Positions 39,113 to 46,739 of a stretch of DNA of 64,000 nt are shown piece after piece (positions within the stretch are counted from its first letter, which is position 1; the number at the start of each line of letters is the position of its first letter). Position numbers and translations under genes: made by a program. The notes beneath the pieces are model-generated. The model was not told the DNA's origin and searched no databases. It saw only the letters and a program-made list of their open reading frames with translations. The stretch is from contig JACQAZ010000041.1 of assembly GCA_016194705.1 (NCBI GenBank), positions 1-64,000 on the forward strand, written 5' to 3'. The stretch is from Elusimicrobiota bacterium. Lineage in GTDB: Bacteria > Elusimicrobiota > Elusimicrobia > UBA1565 > UBA9628.

Positions 39113-39188
39113 ATATAACATCGCATTCAGCCGACCGCACTTCGCAGGCTGCGCGGCCAGGATCGGCGGCTGATCGCCAACGTTGGCG
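39113..39188 (+). repeat. Possible attC site (array start)
   Basis: 76 nt from ATATAAC to GTTGGCG, enclosing TCAGCCGACCG and CGGCGGCTGA, which pair with one extra base (a bulged A) as attC stems do. AACATCG after the left box is shared with the attC at 39680. R' GTTGGCG matches the complement of the next site's R'' (CCTCAAC) at 5 of 7 positions. Weaker than the next two sites. Confidence 0.45.
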
Positions 39189-39201
39189 AGAAGGACGAAT
39201 C

Positions 39202-39633
39202 GTGTGGGAGGTTATTACAACGCAAGCGCACCGAATCCAGACCGCGTTCGCAATGATTGCGTCGCTCTCAATGCTATGCGCATGCGGAACTGTACACACA
39301 AAGCTAGATGGCCGCTGGGGCGAGGCATACTCTGGCACTAATTGCATGGCCGATGTGACGAAAACCGGAGTTGAACTCGGTGGATTATCTCCGATGACTC
39401 TAGTCGTTGTTCCATTTGCTGCGATCGACACGGTTCTGTCAGCTTGCGCAGACACCCTGCTTCTTCCAATCGACCTTTCAATGAGATACCCAGTCCCCAA
39501 ACCCACGGCCAGACCATGTCACGTCTGCTGTCCGAGGGAATCCCATTATATCGCTAACGAGGATCGTCCAAGAGCGGGCACCGTAAGAGGCGGTCGCATC
39601 AAATGGGATTATGAGGACGTACCGCAACATTAA
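39202..39633 (+). CDS. YceK/YidQ-type lipoprotein, integron cassette gene
   Basis: 143 residues from a GTG with GAGAAGGAC about 8 nt upstream. The lipobox LCAC places the lipidated Cys near residue 28. Then come SGTNCM, and a VVPFAAIDTVLSACADTLLLPIDL stretch that is the hallmark of the YceK/YidQ (DUF1375) small lipoproteins. The start lies about 20 nt after the presumed recombination point of the first attC and the stop 47 nt before the next, as in gene cassettes. Lower GC than core genes. The function of this family is unknown. Confidence 0.7.
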   Translation: MWEVITTQAHRIQTAFAMIASLSMLCACGTVHTKLDGRWGEAYSGTNCMADVTKTGVELGGLSPMTLVVVPFAAIDTVLSACADTLLLPIDLSMRYPVPKPTARPCHVCCPRESHYIANEDRPRAGTVRGGRIKWDYEDVPQH

Positions 39634-39679
39634 ACCGGATTCGGACCAAGAGAATGAATGACGGGAGATCATGCCGTAC

Positions 39680-39754
39680 CCTCAACATCGGCTTGAACGG
39701 CCGGCGGCCAGTAAGAAATTCCAGTAGCCGCCGCCGTTCAGCCATTCGTTATGC
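39680..39754 (+). repeat. attC recombination site 1
   Basis: 75 nt bounded by CCTCAAC and GTTATGC. The arms GGCTTGAACGG and CCGTTCAGCC pair with one extrahelical T, followed by GGCGGC/GCCGCC and a short loop. Over 50 nt it is nearly identical to the site at 40188. Confidence 0.82.
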
Positions 39755-39775
39755 GTATCTTGAAACGAGATAGGA

Positions 39776-40165
39776 ATGCGCGATCCTGAGGTTGCAGGAT
39801 TTGTTTATTGGTCAATCATACTCGCGGTTGTACTCGCGGGTGCTCTCAGCGTTTGGTTTGCCTTTCGTTTTTTCCACCGTTCAAACGGACCCGAAGGCAG
39901 CTCTGGCCGGCCAAGCCTCGGTGCACGCATTGGGAGAGCGGGCCTTCTTGCATTATTTCTCACTCCGTCGTTGGCTGGATGGTTCCCTTGCCCGTATATT
40001 TTGGCCGTCATTTGGGCCATCGGTGTCATGGGGCAGAATCCCATTAGCTGCATGCAGTATCTCTCTTGGATAACAAAGGGCTACCTAATCGGGTGGATTG
40101 TTATTTTCGGCCTCGGAGAGCTAATCGCACACATCCGGAAGAATCCTGGATTCAAAAAAATTTAA
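39776..40165 (+). CDS. Small membrane protein, integron cassette gene
   Basis: 129 residues with three hydrophobic segments: VYWSIILAVVLAGALSVWFAF, AGLLALFLTPSLAGWFPC/PYILAVIWAIGVMG, and GYLIGWIVIFGLGELI. It ends in a basic tail. No family recognised. The ATG is 27 nt after the G/TT recombination point of attC 1 and the stop is 22 nt before attC 2. The cassette's left end (TTATGC) is exactly complementary to the R'' box of attC 2 (GCATAAC), which confirms these limits as one mobile cassette. Confidence 0.65.
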   Translation: MRDPEVAGFVYWSIILAVVLAGALSVWFAFRFFHRSNGPEGSSGRPSLGARIGRAGLLALFLTPSLAGWFPCPYILAVIWAIGVMGQNPISCMQYLSWITKGYLIGWIVIFGLGELIAHIRKNPGFKKI

Positions 40166-40187
40166 ATCAGAATGCACCTGTGAGAAC

Positions 40188-40261
40188 GCATAACTTCGGC
40201 TTGAACGGAGGGCGGCCATGAGGAGTTCCAATAGCCGCCGCCGTTCAGCCACCCGCTAGGC
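40188..40261 (+). repeat. attC recombination site 2
   Basis: 74 nt from GCATAAC to GCTAGGC, with the same GGCTTGAACGG / CCGTTCAGCC stem, extrahelical base and GGCGGC/GCCGCC inner stem as attC 1. The right box has C where GTTRRRY requires T, so this end of the array is degenerate. Confidence 0.8.
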
Positions 40262-40274
40262 CAAAATTCTTCCG

Positions 40275-41261
40275 ATGAAAAACCGCCGCCCGCCCCTCTC
40301 CCTGAAGCCGGCTTTGATCGCGGGACTCTTGCTGTGCGCGGTCGGTGCCGCCCGCCCGTCGCGGGAGATCATAGTCAGCTACGCCGATGAAACGAGCAAA
40401 CTCCAACTCTACAGGCTGAAGGCGGACGGCTCTTCCCGGCGGAGAATCACGGACGGCGCGCATGACTGCTCGATGCCCGCGTGGTCGCCCGACGGGAAGA
40501 AGATCGTGTATGTGCAGGAGAGCGGAAACGGAAACGAACTTTGGCTCTCCGGCCCGGACGGCAAGGATCCGCGAATGCTGGTCACCTCCGGGATGAACTT
40601 GGTCCCCTCCTGGCTGCCGGACTCCAAACGCATCGTGTGGATGGAATTAAAGCCGGGAAAGAATCCCGCCGGAAGCAGCCGACTGAACATCATGGATACC
40701 GAGACCCGGCAATTCCGGCCGCTGTTCAGCGATCGGGAGCAGAAAAAGTTCGGCAACTTGATGCCCGCGGTCTCCCCGGATGGAAACAAGGTGGCCTTTG
40801 TCTCGAATCGCAGCGGCCATTTTCGGATCTGGCTGAGCAATCTCGACGGCAGCGGCGCCAGGCTCGTCTCACCGCTCTCTTCCGATATGGACGAGACGCT
40901 CCAATTGCCCCTCGAGCAAAAGGTCCCCGCCTGGTCCCCGGACGGCAAGTGGATCGCTCACTGGGAGGGAGTGGAGATGGATCATCTGAGCCGATTCACC
41001 GGGAAGGCCGATCCCCGTAGAGACGCGCTCATCGAGGGGACCTGGAATGTCTGGGTCGTCGGCAGGGATGGAAAAAACAAACGCAAGGCGGGGCACGGCG
41101 ACGATCCCACCTGGTCGCCCGACGGCTTCGTGACTCGATCGTTTCCGGACCCGAGCAAGGGCGGCCCCAATGTCATGATCCAAACCAAAGACGGTTGGGA
41201 GGAATTGCCGATCCTTCCCGCCAAAACGCCCCGATATGGGCGCTTTACATGGAAGCCGTGA
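40275..41261 (+). CDS. Secreted TolB-like (PD40) beta-propeller protein
   Basis: 328 residues with a signal peptide (LIAGLLLCAVGAARPSRE). The TolB-type repeats PAWSPDGKKIVYV, PSWLPDSKRIVWM, PAVSPDGNKVAFVSNRSG, PAWSPDGKWIAHW and PTWSPDG form a propeller of five to six blades. Such proteins bind other envelope proteins; there is no TolA/Pal context here. The ATG lies 14 nt after the degenerate end of attC 2, so it may be a third cassette that lost its own attC, or simply the flanking chromosome; its GC is closer to core. Confidence 0.8.
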   Translation: MKNRRPPLSLKPALIAGLLLCAVGAARPSREIIVSYADETSKLQLYRLKADGSSRRRITDGAHDCSMPAWSPDGKKIVYVQESGNGNELWLSGPDGKDPRMLVTSGMNLVPSWLPDSKRIVWMELKPGKNPAGSSRLNIMDTETRQFRPLFSDREQKKFGNLMPAVSPDGNKVAFVSNRSGHFRIWLSNLDGSGARLVSPLSSDMDETLQLPLEQKVPAWSPDGKWIAHWEGVEMDHLSRFTGKADPRRDALIEGTWNVWVVGRDGKNKRKAGHGDDPTWSPDGFVTRSFPDPSKGGPNVMIQTKDGWEELPILPAKTPRYGRFTWKP

Positions 41262-41300
41262 AACGCCGTCTCCGTCGAGGGAAATCCTCCGTCAAAGAGC

Positions 41301-41306
41301 TATAAT
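41301..41306 (+). promoter_or_regulatory. TATAAT -10 box, near-leaderless
   Basis: TATAAT 8 nt before the ATG at 41315, with no ribosome site between them. Confidence 0.55.
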
Positions 41307-41314
41307 ACCGCGCG

Positions 41315-43195
41315 ATGACGCCCCCCGGCGACGCGTCGAACCGCCGTCTCTCTCTGTCTCTCGCCGCCGCCGTCTTCTTGAGCCTCTGGCTGAGGCCCCT
41401 CTACGCCGTCCACCTGCGCCGCCAGCTGCGCCGAGACCAGCCCGCCGTCTGGGACCAACTGCCGAGCAACGGCCGCTTCGCCTTCTTGCTCCCCCAGATG
41501 GCCGGCAGCCGCTACCACGACGAATCGACCTACGCCGCACCCGTCCACCAGATCCTGCTCCACGGCGTGCCCTACTCGCCGTACTGGGCGGGCCACAAGG
41601 AGTTCTCGAGTTGGACCCACGACTTCATCGCCCAATATCTCGTCGCAGCGCCCGGCCTGCTCTGCGGCGGGGACATCACACTCACCTGGCTTCTAGCGGA
41701 GTCCATCCTCGGGGCGTTATGGTTTTTATTTTTTTATACGGTGTTTCGCTGGTGGTGCGGCCGCCGGGAGGTCGCGATCCCGCTGGCCTTGTTCTCGGTG
41801 TTCTTCCCGGATCTTTACATCTGGCTGCTCGACATCAACCTCCATCCTGCGGTCAATCTCAGCCGGCTCACGACGATCTTTATCCAGGACCACGGCATCC
41901 GGCCTAACTTCTACCGCCTGCCCGCGCCCTTTCTCTCCTATCTGCTGATGTCCTCGGTCTTCGTCATGGCGTGGCGGCTGGGCTGCCGCAAGGACTTCGC
42001 GCCGAGGTCGGCCGTCCTCATCGGCGGCCTGTTCGCGGCTCTCGCGATGGTCCATCCGTTCGAGCATCTCTTCGCGATGGCGACCTTGTGCTTTTTCGCG
42101 GCCGCGCTCTGGGCCGCCAAGGCGCCGGAGGCCGCGCGCAAGAACCTCGCCGTCGCCGCCGTCGTCGGCGCGGCGCTCTCCGGCGCGTGGCTTCTGCTCA
42201 TGTCGAGCCTGCACGATCCGGAAAGGCGCCGCCAGACCCTCGAAATGCTCGGCCTTCAATACAATCACCATTTCTTCAAGATCACGATCGTGCATCTGGC
42301 CGCGGCCGCTCTGGCCTGGCGCTGGCAGAGCCGCGAGCGGGAGTGGCCCAGACGGCTTTGCTGGCTCTTGATGGCCTGCGCCCAGCTCGGGGGCTTCGCC
42401 TGCCGCAATTCGCAAGTCGTCACGGGCCTGCATTTCGTCCCGCTGCATTACATCATCTTGGGCAGCTTCATGGGGACCGCGATGCTGATGCTCAAGCTCT
42501 CGGAGGTCCTGTCGTCGCGCCGGTGGTGGACCGCCCAGGCGGGGCTCTGGGCGGCGCTGCTCTTTTCCTTCGTCTTCCTCGTCAACGAGAAGACCGCGGC
42601 CGAACAGACTTACCGGATCCTCGGCCAGAACCGCGACGTCGACGCGGCCTTCCGGTGGACGCGCGAGCACGCGGGCGACGAGTCCGTCTTCGCGACGCTC
42701 TCGATGATGACGGCCTCCTCGCTTCCTATATACACCCAAGCCAAGGTGCTCGTGCCGCCGACGGGCGTCATGCCGACCGTGCTCTATACGAACGAGGAGT
42801 ATGAGCGGCTCGTCGCGTCCTTGCTCAAGACCGTCGACGCAGACCCCGAGCGGTTCCTGGCCGCGCGCTGGCCCTTAAAGATGGAGCAGGACGCGCTGTT
42901 CGCTCCCGAGTACAAGCGCCAGCGCCTCGAACAGCTCGTCGACGAGCGCCCGATGGACGCCATGGAATGGGCCGGCTGCTTCCCGCACGCCGGAGAGGAC
43001 GACGGTCCGCTCATGGAGGCGCGCCGGAAGATCAGGGAGTTCTCTTTGAGCGCCGAGCCGGCCAAGGGGCCGTATTTCGTCTGGATCAACGCGCGCGACA
43101 TCCCCTTGTTGAAGAGATTCCCGAAGATTCCTCGAGCCTCGTTGGTCTACAGCAACGCCTCGGTCTGGATCTTCAAGTCCGATAGCCCGCGCTAG
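41315..43195 (+). CDS. Polytopic membrane glycosyltransferase-like protein (GT-C type)
   Basis: 626 residues with about ten transmembrane segments in the first 440, then a soluble C-terminal region (about residues 440-626). The first extracytoplasmic loop has GSRYHDESTYAAPVHQI, with an acidic pair as in GT-C lipid-linked sugar transferases. The HPFEHLFAMATLCFF and CRNSQVVTGLHFVPLHYIILG loops carry His/Asn residues likely to face the active site. It probably works in envelope glycan assembly. It terminates at the palindrome at 43213. Confidence 0.65.
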   Translation: MTPPGDASNRRLSLSLAAAVFLSLWLRPLYAVHLRRQLRRDQPAVWDQLPSNGRFAFLLPQMAGSRYHDESTYAAPVHQILLHGVPYSPYWAGHKEFSSWTHDFIAQYLVAAPGLLCGGDITLTWLLAESILGALWFLFFYTVFRWWCGRREVAIPLALFSVFFPDLYIWLLDINLHPAVNLSRLTTIFIQDHGIRPNFYRLPAPFLSYLLMSSVFVMAWRLGCRKDFAPRSAVLIGGLFAALAMVHPFEHLFAMATLCFFAAALWAAKAPEAARKNLAVAAVVGAALSGAWLLLMSSLHDPERRRQTLEMLGLQYNHHFFKITIVHLAAAALAWRWQSREREWPRRLCWLLMACAQLGGFACRNSQVVTGLHFVPLHYIILGSFMGTAMLMLKLSEVLSSRRWWTAQAGLWAALLFSFVFLVNEKTAAEQTYRILGQNRDVDAAFRWTREHAGDESVFATLSMMTASSLPIYTQAKVLVPPTGVMPTVLYTNEEYERLVASLLKTVDADPERFLAARWPLKMEQDALFAPEYKRQRLEQLVDERPMDAMEWAGCFPHAGEDDGPLMEARRKIREFSLSAEPAKGPYFVWINARDIPLLKRFPKIPRASLVYSNASVWIFKSDSPR

Positions 43196-43212
43196 TCTGT
43201 TCCCCTGCTGGG

Positions 43213-43254
43213 ATTGTCTATTTTTCTAGCCATATGGCTGGAAAAATAGACAAT
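43213..43254. repeat. 42-bp palindrome, copy A (bidirectional terminator-like)
   Basis: Two 21-bp arms meet at CAT/ATG, with one mismatch that is a G-U pair in RNA; the core is AGCCATATGGCT flanked by TTTTTC/GAAAAA and ATTGTC/GACAAT. It lies between convergent genes and is followed by GTTTTT on the plus strand. Copy B is at 56338. Confidence 0.75.
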
Positions 43255-43285
43255 GTTTTTCGGAGGGAGATCGGGCGCGCGCGGT

Positions 43286-43852
43286 CTAGTTGGCGGGAGC
43301 CTTCCAAACAAACGTGCTGTCGGTCGCGGCGAGCGCGGGGAGCTTGCCGTCCTTGGGCGAGACCAACGCGTCGGGCAGCGGCCACTTGACGGCGATGTCT
43401 GGATCGTTCCAGACGATGCCGCAGTCGTCGGCCGGAGCCCAGTAGCCGTTCTGCTTGTACATGACGTCGGCCTCGTCGCTCAAGGTCTGGAAGCCGTGGG
43501 CGAAGCCGACCGGGATCCAGAACATCCGGTTTCCCTCGTCGGTCAGCTCGATGGACGCCCATTTGGCGTAGGTCGGCGAGCCCTTGCGGATGTCGACGGC
43601 GACGTCGAAGATCCTTCCCCTCAAGCACCGCACGAGCTTGCCGATGGGCGAGGGCTTTCTCTGATAGTGCAGGCCGCGGATCACGCCCTTCTTCGAGCGC
43701 GAGAGATTGTCCTGCACGAGCGGCGGGATCGGCGTGCCGGGAAGGTCCTTGGCCTTGTAGCTCTCCATGAAGAAGCCGCGCTCGTCGGGGAAGCATTGCC
43801 CCTCGACGATCAAGAGGCCGGGGATCTCGTACGGCGTGAGCTTGAAGGCCAT
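43286..43852 (-). CDS. rfbC: dTDP-4-dehydrorhamnose 3,5-epimerase
   Basis: A 188-residue cupin-fold epimerase of normal length. Diagnostic motifs are CFPDERGFFMESYKAKDL, QDNLSRSKKGVIRGLHYQ (catalytic His in RGLHYQ), GKLVRCLRGRIFDVAVDIR, IPVGFAHGFQTLSD and the YWAPADDCGIVWNDPDI block. It converts dTDP-4-keto-6-deoxyglucose to the L-lyxo isomer, third in dTDP-L-rhamnose synthesis. rfbA, rfbB and rfbD are not in the window. It lies 9 nt downstream of the radical SAM gene and is probably co-transcribed with it. Confidence 0.93.
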   Translation of the reverse strand: MAFKLTPYEIPGLLIVEGQCFPDERGFFMESYKAKDLPGTPIPPLVQDNLSRSKKGVIRGLHYQRKPSPIGKLVRCLRGRIFDVAVDIRKGSPTYAKWASIELTDEGNRMFWIPVGFAHGFQTLSDEADVMYKQNGYWAPADDCGIVWNDPDIAVKWPLPDALVSPKDGKLPALAATDSTFVWKAPAN

Positions 43853-43861
43853 CAGGCCGCC

Positions 43862-45229
43862 CTAGGCATGGGCCGCGGTCTTGGGGAGCTGCTTGCGCCA
43901 GTACTCCTGGCCCTCGGGGGGCAAGGTGTAGACCGGGTCGTAGTACTCGTAGCGGCGCGTCAGGGCCTCGGCGTCGTCGGCCTCGATGCCGGTACGGTAG
44001 TTCTTGGTCCAGTACGAGACGCCCTTGACCTTGTCGTAGTCGGCGAGCTGGTGCACCCAGCGCTTGCCCACGTACGGCACGTCGACCGTGACGCGCGGCG
44101 TCGCGAAGCCCGGGAGGTAGCCCATGATGTCGTGCTGGAGCTGGCGCGCCTCATGGATCGAGAGCCGCCAGTGCTCGGAGTTGGGGATCATGTCGCATTG
44201 GTAGAAGTAGTAGGGCATGATCTTGCCGAAGTCGAGCAAGGTAAAGCAAAGCTCGAGAAGATCGTTGGCCGTCGTGTTGACGCCGCGCAGCAGGACGCCC
44301 TGGTTGCGCACGTCGCGAAAGCCCATCTCGAGCAGCTTCTTGACGGCTTTGGCGACCAAGGGGGTCACCTGGTTGGCGTGGTTGACGTGCGTGTGGACCG
44401 CGATGTCGACGCCGCGCTCCCACGCCTTCTTGGCGATCCGGTCCAAGGCCTTGAGCACATCGTCTTGCAGGAAGTGCTGGGGCAGGCCCTGCAATCCCTT
44501 CGTGGCGAGCCGGATGTCCTTGATGTTGGGCAAATCCATCAGCGCGCAGACGAAAGCCTCGAGCTGGGCGATCGGGACATTGGCGACGTCGCCGCCCGAG
44601 ACGACCACGTCGCGGACCGAGGGCGTCTTCTTGAGGTAGTCGAGCATCGCCTCGTAGCGCTCCTTGGGCTGGTGCTCGAACTTATGCTTCTGGACCTGCG
44701 GCACGGAGTTCCCGACCAAATCCATGCGCGTGCAGTGGCCGCAATACTGCGGGCAGGTGGCGATCATTTCGGCCAGGACCTTGGTCGGATAGCGGTGGGT
44801 GAGGCCTTCGGTCGCCCACATCTCGCTCTCGTGCAAAGAGTCGCGCGTCGCCTTCGGGTGGTTGGGCCACTCGGCGTGGCGGTCGGAGATGATCGGCAGC
44901 ATGTAGCGCCGGACCGGGTCGTGCCTCAGGTCATCGGCGTTCATCGTGTTGATCATCTGCGGGGGCAGCAGGATCGACATCGTCGCGCGCTCTTTCTGGT
45001 CGCGCAGGATCTCCTCGGAGAGGTCGTCGGTCAGAAAGGAGCCGAGGACCTCCTTGAGCTCTTTGACGTTCTTGACCGAGTGCTGGCGCTGCCAAAGCGC
45101 GCTCTCCCAGTCCTTCTGCGAGACGTCCTTATATCCCGGCAGGCGCTTCCAATCGGGCTCGACGAACTGGCGTCTTAAAGGATAGGAGAACGGCTGGCGC
45201 GATGGGTCGGCCTTGACTTTTCGGGCCAT
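43862..45229 (-). CDS. KamA-family radical SAM aminomutase
   Basis: 455 residues. The radical SAM cluster motif is CPQYCGHC (CxxxCxxC, about residues 159-166); SGGDVANV is the SAM-binding GGD-like motif, and DVPYVGKRWVHQ contains the Lys expected to hold PLP. LRGVNTTANDLLEL and YYFYQCDMIPNSEHWRLSI are typical of lysine 2,3-aminomutases. It could be lysine 2,3-aminomutase or a relative acting on another amino acid or on EF-P; the long N-terminal part (PLRRQFVEPDW) does not decide it. No epmA-like gene is near. Confidence 0.85.
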   Translation of the reverse strand: MARKVKADPSRQPFSYPLRRQFVEPDWKRLPGYKDVSQKDWESALWQRQHSVKNVKELKEVLGSFLTDDLSEEILRDQKERATMSILLPPQMINTMNADDLRHDPVRRYMLPIISDRHAEWPNHPKATRDSLHESEMWATEGLTHRYPTKVLAEMIATCPQYCGHCTRMDLVGNSVPQVQKHKFEHQPKERYEAMLDYLKKTPSVRDVVVSGGDVANVPIAQLEAFVCALMDLPNIKDIRLATKGLQGLPQHFLQDDVLKALDRIAKKAWERGVDIAVHTHVNHANQVTPLVAKAVKKLLEMGFRDVRNQGVLLRGVNTTANDLLELCFTLLDFGKIMPYYFYQCDMIPNSEHWRLSIHEARQLQHDIMGYLPGFATPRVTVDVPYVGKRWVHQLADYDKVKGVSYWTKNYRTGIEADDAEALTRRYEYYDPVYTLPPEGQEYWRKQLPKTAAHA

Positions 45230-45271
45230 GAGGCTATTTTAGCGAGATCGGAGGCGGCGCACAAGCTCGAT

Positions 45272-45754
45272 TTAGGGCTGCTTCTTGCTGGAGAAGAGCT
45301 TCGGGCCGAGAAAGCTGATCGCGATGCTCAGCACGAGGCCGGCCAGGAGGCCCAAGAGGCCGGCGGGCATGAAGAAAGTGAGCAAGGCGCCCGCCGCGGC
45401 GCCCCCGATCTGCCACTTGTGCTTGTCCAGGAAGCCCATGAAGCCGCCGTGCTCTTTGCTTTCCTTTTCGGCGGCCGGGACGACTCGCGACCCCGCCACG
45501 GCGGGCCGGAGCGTGGGAAGCTCCGCAGGTTTGCGGACGTTCGGGCCCTCCTCAGGGGTTTCAGGGGACTCCGAGCTGGAGCGGGAGTTCTCGTAAATTC
45601 CGCCGTAGCGGCCTGGCGCGCTCTCGGCCAGCGCGGACAGCGACTCCCGCGCTGGACAGCCGCCCGGGCAATCGCCGATGGTGCCCGCCGTCGCGGGGCC
45701 GGAGGCCGAGAGCGCCCACGCCGCGAGCGCAATGAGCGGCCCGAGAGGCCTCAT
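45272..45754 (-). CDS. Exported protein with C-terminal membrane hairpin, unknown
   Basis: 160 residues from the ATG at 45754. It has a signal peptide (LIALAAWALSASGPATAG), two Cys in GDCPGGCPA that may form a disulfide, and a Ser/Glu/Pro-rich linker. The C-terminal hydrophobic region (WQIGGAAAGALLTFFMPAGLLGLLAGLVLSIAISFLG) has glycines that suggest a helical hairpin and ends in a short basic tail. The overall plan resembles the 20237 gene product. No family recognised. Confidence 0.6.
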   Translation of the reverse strand: MRPLGPLIALAAWALSASGPATAGTIGDCPGGCPARESLSALAESAPGRYGGIYENSRSSSESPETPEEGPNVRKPAELPTLRPAVAGSRVVPAAEKESKEHGGFMGFLDKHKWQIGGAAAGALLTFFMPAGLLGLLAGLVLSIAISFLGPKLFSSKKQP

Positions 45755-45920
45755 CTTCTGAGGGTAGCTGATGCCGTCCGGCGGCGGCAGTGTCCTAGGA
45801 CCTAGGGTGGGGGGGACCAAGGACCTGGAACCAACGGGGGCCCCGCTCGGTTTACCCGATTTTATGCGCCATTAAACCGTTTTTTTGCCCTTTCGAAATG
45901 AGGTTTGGGCGTCGAGGGTG

Positions 45921-45926
45921 TACACT
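45921..45926 (+). promoter_or_regulatory. TACACT -10 box, leaderless
   Basis: TACACT ends 6 nt before the ATG at 45933. The preceding 45788-45850 is rich in GGTCC/GGACC half sites (GTCCTAGGACC). Confidence 0.55.
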
Positions 45927-45932
45927 GACATC

Positions 45933-46688
45933 ATGCAATGGAGAACAGCACGCTTCCCGAGCGTCGAGAGCTCCAGCGAGGACCGTGCCGGCCTGCCGGC
46001 CGCCTGGATCGCGCTGTCCTGCGCGCCGGTGCTTGCCGTGGCCTGGCTTTGGTTCTCCGGCCAGACCCGGACGACGATGGTCAGCGGCTCGGGCTTCGAC
46101 CTCAGGCGCGAGGCGCCGGCGCCGAGTGCGCCCCGCGCGGCGCGCAAGGGCGCGTCGGGCATCGACATGGTCTGGATCGATTTCGAGGGCGGACAGGACG
46201 AGGCGGCCGCGCCGATCCCCGCGGCGTCTCCCGCCGCGGAGCCGCGAGCGCGCGAGCTCCCGGCGGCCGCGCCGGCGGGGCCCGAGGCCGGCTTCACGGA
46301 GCAATGCCGCGGCTTCGAGGGCCGGATGGCCGCGCTCAACCGCGAATACGACCGCAAGTACCCCTCGTGGGCGCGTTTGGGGCAGGACTGGGCGCGAGAT
46401 CCGGTCCTGCACGGCCTCGATCTGCAGTACGGGCGCGATCACGACGCCGCCAAGTTCCTGCGCGGCTTGGCCGCCGCCCCGAGCTTCGGTCAAATCCTCA
46501 AGAAGTACGCGGGAGATCCCGCGATGCTCGCCGTCGCCCAGGACGCCATGCGCCAGGCGCCCGCCGGCCTGCTGTCGTCGGCCACGGGGCTGCTGTCGCA
46601 GGGCGGCCCGATCAAGTCCTTGGTCGAGAACGCCGCCGGCGCGATCGGCTTCCCCGTGGGTCTTCTCGGCTCCCTGCCCAAGCCGTAG
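45933..46688 (+). CDS. Membrane-anchored protein of unknown function
   Basis: 251 residues. One N-terminal helix (AAWIALSCAPVLAVAWLWFSG, about residues 23-43) is followed by an Ala/Pro-rich linker and a mainly helical C-terminal domain with FTEQCRGFEGRMAALNREYDRKYP and a hydrophobic tail (SLVENAAGAIGFPVGLLGSL). No catalytic motif is visible. The ATG at 45933 is fixed by the leaderless promoter. Confidence 0.6.
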   Translation: MQWRTARFPSVESSSEDRAGLPAAWIALSCAPVLAVAWLWFSGQTRTTMVSGSGFDLRREAPAPSAPRAARKGASGIDMVWIDFEGGQDEAAAPIPAASPAAEPRARELPAAAPAGPEAGFTEQCRGFEGRMAALNREYDRKYPSWARLGQDWARDPVLHGLDLQYGRDHDAAKFLRGLAAAPSFGQILKKYAGDPAMLAVAQDAMRQAPAGLLSSATGLLSQGGPIKSLVENAAGAIGFPVGLLGSLPKP

Positions 46689-46739
46689 CCAGACCCGGCC
46701 CGACGGACCCGCTCGCAATAATGTTAGGATGCGAGCGCG

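Noticed and set aside
40275..41261. TolB of a Tol-Pal system
   Set aside because: PD40 repeats are present, but there are no tolQRA or pal genes and the protein lacks the TolB N-terminal domain.
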